Below, piece after piece: positions 50,903-62,100 of a stretch of 64,000 nucleotides of DNA. A model generated the notes under the pieces. That model did not search any database. It was given only the letters and a program-made list of their open reading frames with translations, and was not told where the DNA came from. Source of the DNA: Brachycybe producta (Eukaryota; Arthropoda; Diplopoda; Playtdesmida; Andrognathidae); assembly GCA_036925085.1 (NCBI GenBank), contig JAUPFP010000007.1, positions 4,637,058 to 4,701,057 of the forward strand, written 5' to 3'. The stretch's first letter is position 1, and every line of letters starts with the position of its first letter. Position numbers and translations under genes: made by a program.

Positions 50903-51949
50903 GCTTGATATCTGTCTGTATATTAAGAAACAAGCAATGAATGACCTTGTGGAATTGTGGGATTTGTTGGACAATGTCCAGAGCGAAAATAAACACCAAA
51001 GAGATTCTTTCTTTCTCGTTCATTTTCTTTTATAAATATAACAGATACGCCAATTGTGTTGCCATTTTTATTTGTTCACACAATCTTTTTAGTCAACTAT
51101 GTTTAGAAATCTAGGCTTATGTTGAAGCCCGGGTGTAAAAAATATAGGAGGTTTTATAAAAACAATAAGAAAATAATTTAAAAAAGTAAAAAATTAGTTA
51201 AACAAAGCAACACCAATTTTTTTTTTTTTTTTACAAAAGCGATTTTTTTTATTTTAGGTGAATTATTTTGTTAAAAAGTAGAATGGATGTTTTGTATAAT
51301 AATAATAAATCACATCCAACTGAATTATTCTATTTAATTTCTAACAAATGAAATAAAGAAATCATTATAAAAATTAGTAAGAAAAATAATTAAAGTTTTT
51401 TTTCCTTTGAAATTTCAACTTGGTGAAAGTTTTGAAGCAGATGCTTGCAGTGATTGCGTGCAATCAAGGGGTAGCCATCCTAACTGGTAAATTTTTTTTT
51501 TAGTTCGGTCATTGGTTTTCTGAAAGTTTTAGGTTTAGTGGTTGGTGATTGTGACATATAGACAAATGAAAAATACAAGTGTCTGTGGCATTGTTCTTTT
51601 CTACATGTTCTAGATGTTGTCTGTAGATGTGGTTGTTTTTATTTTCTGTGTGGTTTCAGTCACTCTGTGAACATGAATGTACATATGCTGCTCGCACCAA
51701 TTGAAGGAATACTCCAAGTAATCATGTATGGCAACCCTACGATTAACCCCTTGTTTATTGACTCTTATAACCTCCAGTTTTTCAACTATTCCACTCACTT
51801 GCTCAATCTATATTTATATAATGTATATATATATGGTGTCTATGTAAGTATATTGTGTATGGAAGTTTGTGCTTGGATTTCTTTCTATTGAGTTCATATT
51901 ATGAGCACTTTAATGTTTTCATAGCATTACAATGATATGGTATTATTAG
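50901..51949. other. No gene seen
   Basis: AT-rich unique sequence with small poly-A/T runs. No element recognised. Confidence 0.5.
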
Positions 51950-52108
51950 CATTTTAGGTGCAATTTTTAAATGAAATTGAAAGTATACTAGAAACTAAAG
52001 AGTAAATAATAAACTTAAAAAAGAAAGTTTGGTTACTCCACAGTGTTCTTGGTAAAAAAATGTTAGAAATGGGATTAATTTCATAATGACATCTTTAAAA
52101 ATAATAAT

Positions 52109-52138
<30 letters not shown>

Positions 52139-52142
<4 letters not shown>

Positions 52143-52296
52143 AAGCCAAGTCTGTCTGTCTATAAGTAGAGAAGGAGAGAAACGTCCTTCATTGAGTGAC
52201 CTTCAGAATTTGAATAAAATAGTTAAACTAGAATGTCCCGTCATACATCACGGGACACGGGTTACCCACGTCATGTATGATGGGTTACCCCACTAG
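52139..52296 (+). mobile_element. Helitron-like element D2a (short)
   Basis: Starts TCTCAAGCCAAGTCTGTCTG after an AT run, ends ACCCCACTAG before host T. Two hairpins precede the end (GTCCCGTCATAC..CGGGAC and CCACGTCATGTATGATGGG), so the terminal stem is diverged or duplicated. Confidence 0.55.
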
Positions 52297-52560
52297 TTAT
52301 ATATTAAGCCCTGTCTATCCTTCGTTCCTTCCTTCCTTGAGTAACGCTGTACAAAGAAGGACAAACACCTTGAAGCACGGGCAATTCTGCCCAGCATTAG
52401 AATTTCTTTTGCTCCGCCCTTTTATGAACGTCATCAATTTCTAATTGGATTTGTTACATGATCTGACGGCATAAAAGGGCGGAGGAAAAGAAATTCTAAT
52501 GCTGGGCACAATTGCCTGTGAATTTTGCTCCCGTCATTTGTGACGGGGTTACCCAACTAG
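52297..52560 (+). mobile_element. Helitron-like element D2b with palindromic passenger
   Basis: Follows D2a with no gap, ends CCCGTCATTTGTGACGGGG TTACCCAACTAG then T. It contains AACGCTGTACAAAG near the left and a ~130 bp palindrome (CCCAGCATTAGAATTTC ... complement) related to MITE family B. Tandem head-to-tail placement is a known Helitron habit. Confidence 0.6.
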
Positions 52561-52745
52561 TTTTTTAATTTTTTTTTAAAAAAGTCCTTCCATTTTTTTG
52601 ACGTAAAAATTAAGAAATTTACATTTTGAATTTTCAGTAAAAAGTTTATTTTAAAGTTGTCATCATGGAATTAATCCCATTTCTAACATTTTTTTTCTTT
52701 ACTAAAACACAGTGGAGTAACCAAACTTTCTTTTTGCAAAATTGC

Positions 52746-53237
52746 ACACTGCTTTAAGTACAATGTGAAACCGTTTAACACGAATAGGATGGGACCGGAA
52801 TATTCTTTTTTCTTGTTAAAATTAAGAATTTGCATGCAATTTCTAAGGAACGCTATCGAAAATATATTTCGTGTTATCCGTTTTCGTATTAAACAACTTC
52901 TGCTGTATAGTTTCAATAACTATTACTAGAGACACTGATTATTGTATTGAGAGCAACAGTTACTTGTTATTACAGTTACATAGTTATTTGTTATACTCGG
53001 CATTCGGTAACACATTTCATAAACGAATGAACTCGTTTGTCGTTTCGTAACGATAACGTGCTGCATTTCTAGTGTTGCTATAATGTGTTCGTGGAACATC
53101 CTGTAGTGAACTATGAATTCTTCATTTATTTATTCTTATCGAAGTTATCACCTCCCTTAGCCTCCAAATTCTACTCGCACAACTTCACAAGTTGGTTTTA
53201 CCAAATACAAACAATGATATACGATGTTTATATTTGT
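52746..53237. other. No gene seen
   Basis: AT-rich spacer; nothing recognised. Confidence 0.5.
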
Positions 53238-53690
53238 AAAGGCCGATCCACATTAAGCTGACAAAAGTGCAACACGAGTTCGAGAGACAAAAACACAACA
53301 AAATCGGTAGAAAGAGTCGACTTTGAAAACAAAGAGAACAACCCACAAGAAATTTGTGACTTAACACAAACAAATTGGTTTTTGTTTTTGATTCTGTAGC
53401 TGTCCTAAGTAAATTACGCAACTGTTTTGTTGTTGTTGTTGTTTTAATACTGCATATAGACAAGAGTTGGCAAAATGTTGCTTAACACCGAGACAAAACA
53501 CGAACATATTGATGTTTACGGACTTGCGACGAGACATGGAATAGTTTTTTTTTGTAAAATTGCAAACAACACAAGAACAAAATACAAAAGTCGCAAAAAT
53601 ATTTTAGAATTGTCGCCAATTTGTCTTTAAACATTTGAGTTTCTGCTATTTGTTTTTGTTTTGTCATCTTAGTGTGGATCTAGCCTAATA
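53238..53690. mobile_element. Inverted-repeat element K with subterminal ACAAA/TTTGT repeats
   Basis: GGCCGATCCACATTAAGCTG at the left, complement CATCTTAGTGTGGATCTAGCC at the right; pairing continues into TGACAAAA / TTTTGTCA. The inside is full of CAACAAAA/ACACAA words, with a GTTGTTGTTGTTGTT run at 53429. Confidence 0.8.
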
Positions 53691-53734
53691 AGAACACTTG
53701 TTTCTATTACAAATTATTTTCGATTCGTTATTAT

Positions 53735-54267
53735 TATATATATAATATCCCAGGTCTGTGTGCGTGTGTGTGTCTTTCCTCTAACGCTGGACAAACACCT
53801 TTGTCAGAATTTATATAAATTTGAATAAATGAACTGCTTTTTTTTATCAAGGTCAACTATATGTTGCACCCTTCCCATCCAAGAACCCCATGATATTAAA
53901 TTGGAAAGGGGGAAAAAGTTGGAAAGTGTAGAGGGGGGAAAGTGGGAGGGAGTGACTAAAATTATAATGAAAGGAGTAAAAAATGGAACAAATGACGCGC
54001 ATGCGCACACCAGAGAAAATGAAACACTCATTTTCTCTTTCAAATATAAAAAATAATAGTAGCAAAATTAAACTAGAATTTATCACAGGCAATTGTGCCC
54101 AGCATTAGAATTTCTTTTGCTCCGCCCTTTTATGAATGTCATCAATTTCTAATTGGGTTTGTTACTTGGTCTGACGGCATACAAGGGCGGATGAAAAGAA
54201 ATTCTAATGCTGGGCACAATAGCCTGTGAATTTTGCTCCCGTCATTTATGACGGGTTACTCCACTAG
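53735..54267 (+). mobile_element. Helitron-like element D3 with palindromic passenger
   Basis: Left part CCCAGGTCTGTGTGCGTGTG and AACGCTGGACAAACACC; then AGGTCAACTATATGTTGCACC and CATGATATTAAATTGGAAAG; ends CCCGTCATTTATGACGGG TTACTCCACTAG then T. Passenger palindrome at 54086-54226. The 5' end is not firm. Confidence 0.65.
54086..54226. mobile_element. Palindromic passenger (family C) inside a Helitron-like element
   Basis: CAGGCAATTGTGCCCAGCAT at the left, complement ending GCCTG at the right, with GCTCCGCCCTTTTATGA and TTTCTAATTGGGTTTG shared with MITE family B. Flanks GAATTTATC (54076-54084) and GAATTTTGC (54228-54236) suggest a 9-bp duplication. The neighbouring copy at 54268-54636 lacks it and shows the near-empty site. 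Confidence 0.75.
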
Positions 54268-54636
54268 TTATTATATATATACTAACCCTAAGTCTGTCTG
54301 TCTATAACGCTGTACAAACAAGAACAAACCGTTTAAGCACGTCGGAATTTACTTAAATTTAAATGAACCGCTTTTTTTTCTCAAGGTCAACGTTATGTTG
54401 CTCTCCCGATCCAAGAACCCAAACAATATTAAGGTGCTTATAAATAAAAAAAATAGTTAAATTAAACTCATTCCCCATGATATTAAATTGGAGAGGGCAA
54501 TGGTTCGAAAGGGTGTGTGGGGGGGGGGGGGGGGGTGAGAGAGAAATGTGGAGGGTCAAAAAGAGGGTGGGGGTAATAGTAGCAAAATTAAACTAGAATT
54601 TGGCTTCCGTCATTTATGACGGATTTAACCCACTAG
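54268..54636 (+). mobile_element. Helitron-like element D4 without passenger
   Basis: ACTAACCCTAAGTCTGTCTG and AACGCTGTACAAACAAG at the left, a 17-G run at about 54519-54535, and TCCGTCATTTATGACGGA...CACTAG then T at the end. Directly downstream of D3. Confidence 0.6.
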
Positions 54637-56585
54637 TTTAAAAATAAAACTTTAAGATGATTTTTTCTTAAAACATGAAATTTTACCATGATGTGTCATG
54701 ATAAATAAAAGATAATATTTCATCTATTCAATTTTGTGATGATGGTTCACAAAATGGATTGCTGTCCTGTCGTGTGTACATTATAGGAAAATGCTACACA
54801 CAAAAATCTTTTCTTTTCCTGAGGTTTTTTTTTACGTTTCTTGTTTTTTGTTGTTGTTTTCTAAGATGATGTCAGACTTTCTGGATGTCAGTATTATGTA
54901 CTCACTGCTGTTAATCACTAGACTAGGCATAGGAAAAAAAAAGAGAGAGGGGAAACAAGGGAATTCCCAACTTGGCCATGTTGTTACCCTCCTCTTTTTA
55001 CCCATACTTTTCTCTCTCTTGCGTTCATTCTTCTCTTCCCCAACTACAGTATGTATAGTATGTATACACACATAGTATATAGTAATAGTAGCCTATACTT
55101 TTAGTCTCGCTTCTTTTTGCCAAGTCAGATAATGATATCCGCAAATTACCTCGCTGGGAACTGTCGACGAAATGGGGCATTATATACATATAGGCCTCGT
55201 ACTATGTAGTTAGTTTGTCTATGTAGAAAAAAAAAGACTGACTGACTATGTATATACAATATGCAACCAGCTAAATAAATGACCGGGTCTAAATAGCAGC
55301 AGGGAACAGACGATGAAGAAAAAGAGGGTTGGAGAGAGTTGTGAGGAGAAAAAATACCCTCGAATGAAATCTTCTTTTCCAGAGAAGTTGCATTTCTATG
55401 TATGTCTTTGTGTATTATTGGTATATACCAATGCTTACACATGTGTCATGGACAACATGTTGTGCACTTTCTTGCCTGTTTTTCTTATATGTGTGTTTGT
55501 GTGCAATTGCACTATGATAGTCAAAAGAAACTCGTCTGGAATATACAGTATGTATCAAAAGCTTATTGCCATATAGGGATTTATCGACTCTTATGTTTTG
55601 AAAATATCTATCAAAAAAAAAGTCGATGAATCCCTAGTATTTAAGCTATTAGTTTGTGTTACACTCTGTATATGCCTATATAGAATGTGGTAATGTCTAT
55701 GAATTGCATCAAACTGGTCAAGCTGGTCAGAGGAGGTTTTTTTTTTCTCCTTCTTCTTCTTCATCTTGTTTCTCTCTTTTCTTGAACGTCTTACAACACC
55801 ATTTCATTAGTCTTGATTAAGTATGTGGAAGTTGGCATACTTATATACATTATATTATGAGAATGAAATGTGTTAGCCATCTTGAATGCTTATTTAGAAA
55901 ACCACTTTGAAAAATAACAACATAAAACATGCCTTATATAATGTTTTTAAACCAAGATATCCATACAGTATATATCTTGGCGTATAAAACGCTTTAAGCA
56001 ATTTAATTATGCAAATGTGAATCATATTTACATAGTTTATAATTCAATTAACTTTAAAAGGGCGTTTATATTTAAATAGAGGGCGTAGTAATCGTTCCTT
56101 TGATACTATATACTGATAATGAAATATTTGTTGCTCTTTTTTCGCCTTTTTTCTTCTTCTTCTGATTCATTTTTCTTTTCCTACAAGAAAAGAGATGATG
56201 TCTAATAGAAAGCTTATGAGTTTGGTGTTACAAAGTATATAATATATATATTATATTGTATATTATGGTGTTGAAACCGTGTTGTTCACCACGGTCTAGC
56301 CCTGAAACGACCCATGTTACTATAGAAAAGTAATGGCATCTTAAAGGGTCCATTACGTTTTTTATGGTCTCTCAAGACTTCGTTAGTCTCTCGTATTATT
56401 ACACTTTAATTTAAGCGATGATATTTTCAGTTTGCCACTTTTTTTTTCTCGGTAGTAAGCTTCATTGCATTATATAATATATATTATAGGCCTATATATC
56501 CATGTAAACAAACACGTTTTAAAACTCATCGGTTGCCATCCCTGCTCGATGACATCAACGCATCAAGGTCAACCATTATTTCTAA
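54637..56585. other. No gene seen
   Basis: AT-rich with TATA microsatellites (56237-56270, 56472-56490), CT and GAA tracts. Short open frames lack any recognisable domain. Confidence 0.5.
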
Positions 56586-57058
56586 CTAGTGGGGTAACCC
56601 GTCATAAATGACGGGAGCAAAATTCACAGGCAATTGTGCCCAGCATTCAAATTTCTTTTCATCCGCCCTTTTATGACGTCAGACCAAGTAACAAACCCAA
56701 CAATTCTAGTTTAATTTTGCTACTATTATCCCCTCTCCTTTTTATATTTGAAAGAGAAAATGAGCGTTTCATTTTCTCTGGTGTGCGCATGCGTGTCGTT
56801 TTTTACATTTTTTACTCCTATCATTTCAATTTCCATCACACCCTCTTATCTCTCCCCCCTCTACACTTTCCAACCTTTTCCCCTTTCCAATTTAATATCA
56901 TGGGGTTCTTGGATGGGAAGGGTGCAACATATAGTTGACCTTGAGAAAAAAAAAAACCGGTTCATTTATTTAAATTTATATAAATCCGACGTGGTTCAAG
57001 GGTTAAAACGTTACTCACATGAAAAGGACAGACCTGGCTTAATATATATATAATAATT
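56586..57058 (-). mobile_element. Helitron-like element D5, passenger partly deleted
   Basis: Minus strand ends CCCGTCATTTATGACGGG TTACCCCACTAG then T (56586 on plus). Has the passenger's left half only (CAGGCAATTGTGCCCAGCAT ... GACGTCAGACC), then the body with CATGGGGTTCTTGGATGGG and AGTTGACCTTGAGAAAAA. Confidence 0.65.
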
Positions 57059-57469
57059 AGTGTGGAGACTACAAATTATTAATAATAATTTTATTTATCG
57101 ATTAAAGTCTGTACAAAAGTTTAGGTAATTTTTATTCAAGTAATAAAATACCGGTGTAAATGGCGCCTGCTGCAACCGCCATAGGTGGCAAACTACACTT
57201 GCTTGCAATTAGTTGAAATAGAATGCACCTTTTAGTTTTAGAAAAGCGTCCACCAAACAACCTAAATTATCAGCACGTGACAAACTTAACCCAGAACTGA
57301 TATAAGTGAAGAGAGCACGTGTAGAAATAGCGATGACGCAATTAAAAGTTTGCCACGTGAAAAAAGGAAGGTGAGTCAGAGCTGTAGTGTCAGTACATTT
57401 CTATGGGAGGAGGGCTAGTGGCGCCATCTAACGCTGCATGGACAAAATAAATGATCTATTCGCATTCTT
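57059..57469. other. No gene seen
   Basis: Includes GTGGCGCCATCTAACGCTGC near 57418, reminiscent of the GGCGCCATCTATTG words of element P, but no ends were found. Confidence 0.45.
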
Positions 57470-57745
57470 AAGTATACCTGGAAAATATATTTGCGTGAAG
57501 TTTAGATGAAGTTTGTGACGTCAGAGGGGTTAACGAAAAGTTTAGGATTGTGTTATGGATAAGAAAGGGGTAATAGCAAATATTTTCAACAATTTAAACA
57601 AAAGTGTTCTGGTATTCTTTTGTTATTACCACGTTTTATCAGACACAAATGACCCAATCTGTAAACTTTTTGTTAATCCCTCTGACGTCATAAGCTTCAT
57701 CTAATGGCGACGCAAGTATAATTAATAATCTGTATACCAAAGTAA
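57470..57745. mobile_element. Inverted-repeat element R
   Basis: Arms AGATGAAGTTTGTGACGTCA GAGGGGTTAAC / GTTAATCCCTCTGACGTCAT AAGCTTCATCT, with outer GTATACC / GGTATAC-type pairing. About 275 bp. Confidence 0.7.
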
Positions 57746-57861
57746 CTATTACCTAGTTATTTCAAATCAATCCAAACATCTATGAAACACAGTACAAAAT
57801 GGTGAATTAACCATATTTTCCGGTAAAATGTTTCAAATTGTTGAAATTAGTTAGGCCTATA

Positions 57862-58077
57862 CAGTAGAATCTCGTTTATCCGGACTTCATGGTAATCCGG
57901 ACCGGATTTTATCATAATATAAATGTTTTTTTAGTTTATCAGTATTTGTGACTTTTAACTTCCTAGTGATGAAGGAGATAATTATAATAAAAAACGGTGA
58001 TTTTAGGGATTATCCGGACTTTCGGTAATCCGAACCAGGTCCGTTCCCATTTAGTATGAATAATCAAGATTTGACTG
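57862..58077. mobile_element. Pogo/Tigger-type miniature element with TA duplication
   Basis: 216 bp between TA dinucleotides. Starts CAGTAGAATCTCGTTTATCC, ends ATAATCAAGATTTGACTG; inner TATCCGGACTT..TAATCCGGACC repeats. The CAGT-AATCTCG-TATCCG wording is that of pogo-group Tc1/mariner ends. Confidence 0.8.
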
Positions 58078-59329
58078 TAGTTCTATTTTTAAGTTTTAGC
58101 CCACTAGGTCTTCATGATATATAATTCGTGGTTTACAGTTAGCATTTCACAATCACTTCCTTCCGGATTTTATATTCAAATTCTACACAGATCAGAGATG
58201 AGATTGTAAATTATCGACTGTAAACGCGGTATAAAGAGGAGGAGGAGTAGGAAGGATGATAAAAAGTAAAAGATGGATATAGATGATTTAGAAATGGGGG
58301 TTCAAATGCATTTTAATTTAACTTAACAGTGTACACATAACTACACTGAAGTTAAAAAAGGGCCAATACAAGTTTACTTATATATATACAGAGGCCCCAC
58401 TTGTACACAAACTACAAAGTGCAACCTGTTCCAGTTTTTTTTCTTCTCGCTCTTTCATTTTGTAGCGTCTAGACGCTGAAAAAAAGAATTCCTTCTTCTC
58501 TAGCAAACAACATTGTATTTTTTTTACATATATGCAAGAAGACTGAAGTCTTTCTTAGTGTTGTTTCATTATAGAATTTTCTTTCTTTCTGTAGTTTTAG
58601 GTTCAAGCTATAAGAAGAGTGAGTTTAGGTTGGTTGTTTTTTTTTTCTAGGTCTTTTTCTCGTCATTTTCCTTTCTTTTTTTGTGATCTGTCTCTCTCCC
58701 CCCCTCCCCCCCCCCCCCTATTCTTTTCTATTTCACTTCTAATAGGCCTTTCGCACAATTGAACCTTGTATATTTGTGTGTTTGTTGTGTGTGTCCACAC
58801 TTTTTGCGTGGCCATTTCAGCCATTGAATTTCAAATTGCGTGACTATAAGCCGGTGTGATATAGGTCTATACTCAAGGTATACCTCTCCCCCCCACCCTC
58901 CTCCTCCTACCTTTTCAGCCTGATGTACACCTCAAAAGCACACATATTCTCTCCCTCTGTCCTCAATGGAGAACTTTTAGAATTATTTTGTTTTAATCAG
59001 AGACATCAATGTTGTTGACCACTTGTAAGTTTGACATGCAATAATCTATAAGGCGAATTTGGTTGTTTTAAATATATGGTAAGACCTATAGTGGTCATCA
59101 TAATGGGCACTCACTGTTTTATTCATCATAATTAGGATGTCATATGAGTGACCAGCTCTATCTTAAAACTGACCACACCACATATATATACATCAGTCTC
59201 TCTCTCTCTATGCATTTGTGAAATTAAACCTCGGTTACTTGTTAAAAAGAATTGAAGTTTGAATTATTTAATATTTCGTCTGTGAGCATTCAAGTAAAAA
59301 CTAAAAGGTGTGCACGTATGCAGTCTATA
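58078..59329. other. No gene seen
   Basis: Unique AT-rich sequence; C-rich run near 58699-58718, TATATA at 58380, CTCTCTCTCTCTCT near 59199. Confidence 0.5.
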
Positions 59330-59523
59330 TGTTACTGTCAATCTGCGAAATCAGTCAATCTGCAGATTGCCTAGACAGTCTGCGAAACCACCAACCTGCT
59401 AGTGAATCTGTAAAATTCAACACCTAAAATGTATTGAATTTTGCAGATTCACTAGCAGGGTGTTTGTTTTGCAGATTGCCTGGGCCATATTCAGATAGAC
59501 TGATTTCGCAGATTGGCAGTAAC
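59330..59523. mobile_element. Palindromic MITE, family Q
   Basis: TGTTACTGTCAATCTGCGAA at the left and TTCGCAGATTGGCAGTAACA at the right; inner CTAGTGAATCTGTAAAATTC / GAATTTTGCAGATTCACTAG. Each arm contains several TCTGC(A/G)(A/G)A words. Confidence 0.8.
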
Positions 59524-60660
59524 ATACATACTCGAATGATGAGGTGGGTTTTATATAGAAAACTGAGAATATTTTTTTTTGTATTTGGAAATGATAATAC
59601 TGAAGTGGGTAACTTTGAAGGTAGAAATGACGTCATATAGAGTGAATAATATGAAATATTAATTTAATATTAATACAAGGTTGTATGAGTTACTTTTTTT
59701 CGTTGTTGTTGTTGTGATGTGCGTGGGTGTGACGCTTTAACTAATAGTATTTCTGTACTTTTAATATGACGCTGTTTACAAATGCAAAATCTTCCACCCA
59801 TTCCATTCTACCTTACTATGTAGTAGTAGTAGTAGTAGCCTACCTCATTTCTAAACATTAGATTTAACAGTCCATCTACGTAGACGCGAGTGGACACTCT
59901 GTGGTCTCACTCACAAAAACACCAACTGAATTCCTGAGGGTGTGCTTTGCTATGTGATCAATTATAGCTTACTCTCTCTCTCTTTTATTCTAACTATCAG
60001 AAAGCTCTCTCTCAGTGTTTTCTTTCAGTACAACCTTAACATAGGGGAGGAGTGAAGTTCAAATATAGTTACTACTCCAAGTTAGTGTGGTTTTTGGGTT
60101 TGTATAGTTGGTAGCATTATCCGAATAATGACATAAAAAACTGGGGACTTTCTAATGTTTATTAGTAAGTTGAAGCTGTGTAATACATTCTTTATTCCCA
60201 CGTTTGCCTCATTAGTCATTACTTGTGTTTTCTGAGTTTCTCATCGGAAATAGAAATGGACACAAAGCTGTTGCTGCTGCTACTGCTACTACATACATTA
60301 TGTGTGTCCGTGCGTACAATTGAAACACATTATCTTTTATTTTTTAGATGACCACAGTTGTTGCTTGTTAGTTAACAACTTGGAGAGAAAAAAAAAAGCT
60401 TTTTTTTTTAGATTTTTGGAAGTTTAACTTTGTAGTTCTCCAACTCATGAAGTGCAATATATATAGGTCTTGCAAGAAAAGAAAATAATATGACGTGTAT
60501 TTTGTATATCACTTATTTGCTTCTGTATTTTTGGTTTCTCTCGAAAACAGAGAGGCTTTTTATGATTGGTGAATTTGAATTTTGACGTCACTTATTTTCT
60601 TTTCTTGTAAAACCTATAGAAAGTGGCGTGAAGAAGATATTGATATGAAAGAGTTCCTAA
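59524..60660. other. No gene seen
   Basis: TAGTAGTAGTAGTAG near 59820, CTCTCTCTCTC near 59970, GCTGCTGCTGCTACTGC near 60267. No recognised element or exon. Confidence 0.5.
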
Positions 60661-60773
60661 TAAATACCTTATCAAAAAGTGAAATGAATTTAAATTTTAA
60701 ACATGTTCTACAGTGCCCCGTTAAGGACAAACAAAATATATATCTAATTCAATTTATGTGTTTAATTTCTACA

Positions 60774-60912
60774 GGTATATGATACATCCATATGGTGTAA
60801 TTATCCATTACACGGAATATAATATGTCCATTTTGCGTTTTTCATCAGCACAAAGTTATGAACACACATTTCGTGTAATGGACAATTCCATCAAATGGAT
60901 GCGATATAGACC
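60774..60912. mobile_element. Inverted-repeat element family F, copy 2
   Basis: GATACATCCATATGGTGTAA TTATCCATTACACG at the left and CGTGTAATGGACAATTCCAT CAAATGGATGCGATATA at the right; loop TTTGCGTTTTTCATCAGCAC. Unlike the 43221 copy it is not interrupted. Confidence 0.75.
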
Positions 60913-60939
60913 TATATATTTAGTTAATGTTTAAATACT

Positions 60940-61412
60940 AATAGGGTAACCCGCGTCATAAATGACGAGAGCAAAATTCACAGGCAATTGTGCCCAGCAT
61001 TAGAATTTCTTTTACTCCGCCCTTTTATGACGTCAGACCAAGTAACAAACCAATTAGAAATTGATGACGTTCATAAAAGGGCTGAGAAAAAGAAATTCTA
61101 ATGCTGGGCACAATTGCCTGTGATAAACTGTAGTTTAATTTTGCTACTATTATCCCCGCCCCTTTTTATATTTGAAAGAGAAAATGAGTTTTTCATTTTC
61201 TCTGGTGTGCGCATGCGCGTCGTTTGTTCTTTTTTTTACTCCTTTCATTTCAATTTCAGTCGCCCCCTCCCACTTTTTTTCCCTCCACGTTTCTCTCTCC
61301 CCCTCTACACTTTCCAACCTTTTCCCCTCCAATTTAATATCATGGGGTTCTTAGATGGGGAGTGTGCAACATATAGTTGATCTAGAGAAAAAAAGCGGTT
61401 CATTTATTCAGA
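60940..61412 (-). mobile_element. Helitron-like element D6 with complete palindromic passenger
   Basis: Minus strand 3' end diverged (CTCGTCATTTATGACGCGGG TTACCCTATTAG). Complete family C passenger about 60981-61122. The body shares TTTGAAAGAGAAAATGAG, GTGCGCATGCGCGTCG and CATGGGGTTCTT with D3 and D5. Confidence 0.6.
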
Positions 61413-61514
61413 TAATATTGAGTATTAACTTTAATTTTACCTTGTTTATGTCCTTAACCTCCATATAATTCAACTAAACACATTTAACTTGAATGCATTA
61501 CTAAGCTCAAGTGT

Positions 61515-61819
61515 TATACCTTGTACACAGTCATGAGTTAAATGAATTCAAATTAAATGTGTTTAGGTGAATTATACGGAATCCAGTTAAGGACATCAAC
61601 CAAATAAAAATTAACTTTATTATTAATATTTTAAATTGAAATACTAAATCAATATTTTGTCAATAGTTTCTATATTCTATCTAAGTATTACCTCAATATT
61701 TTGAGATTATAAACTGAATAAATTGAATTCGACATATTGTTTGTTTGCCCTTCACAGGGTTCTGCAGAACACATTTATTATTTAAATGCATTTAAATTAT
61801 CAGGTGTGTACTAGGTATA
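61515..61819. mobile_element. Inverted-repeat element family E, inverted copy
   Basis: ATACCTTGTACACAGTCATG at the left, CAGGTGTGTACTAGGTAT at the right; ACGGAATCCAGTTAAGGAC matches the complement of the 32809 and 41741 copies. Confidence 0.75.
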
Positions 61820-61867
61820 AAGGTTCTATTATTTCTCTAAATTTCGATATAACTACATGTATAAACA

Positions 61868-61965
61868 AAAATATATATATACATATATATATGTATATAT
61901 ATGTATATATATGTATATACATATATATATATATATATATACATATATATGTATATATATATTTT
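61868..61965. repeat. TATATACATA-type microsatellite
   Basis: TA-rich array with ACATATATATATGTATATAT units; a second (TA)n run at 62066-62098. Confidence 0.9.
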
Positions 61966-62060
61966 TCTACAACACAGAAGCTTAAAATGAGTGTTCTTAC
62001 AACTTGTTGCTTTTACATATAACAATATATACAAACACAGGCCCCATTAACCAATGATCA

Positions 62061-62100
<40 letters not shown>

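Larger units (their letters stand above)
51950..52745. mobile_element. Inverted-repeat element A-prime, split by two Helitron-like copies
   Basis: Left arm AAAGTTTGGTTACTCCACAG (52026) and TTAGAAATGGGATTAATT; right arm AATTAATCCCATTTCTAA (52667 region) and TGGAGTAACCAAACTTTC, with flanking GGTGCAATTTT / AAAATTGCACAC also inverted. The middle is filled by 52139-52560. Confidence 0.7.
60661..61519. mobile_element. Inverted-repeat element family E, copy split by two later insertions
   Basis: Left part 60661-60773 (GTTCTACAGTGCCCC, GTTAAGGACAAACAAA) and right part from about 61413 (TTGAGTATTAAC, TATGTCCTTAACCTCC, ACACATTTAACTTGAATGCA) together resemble one ~310 bp family E element. Between them sit an F copy (60774-60912) and a Helitron-like copy (60940-61412). 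Confidence 0.65.

Noticed and set aside
50703-51035. Tyr-Ile repeat frames
   Set aside because: Translation of the (TA)n microsatellite.
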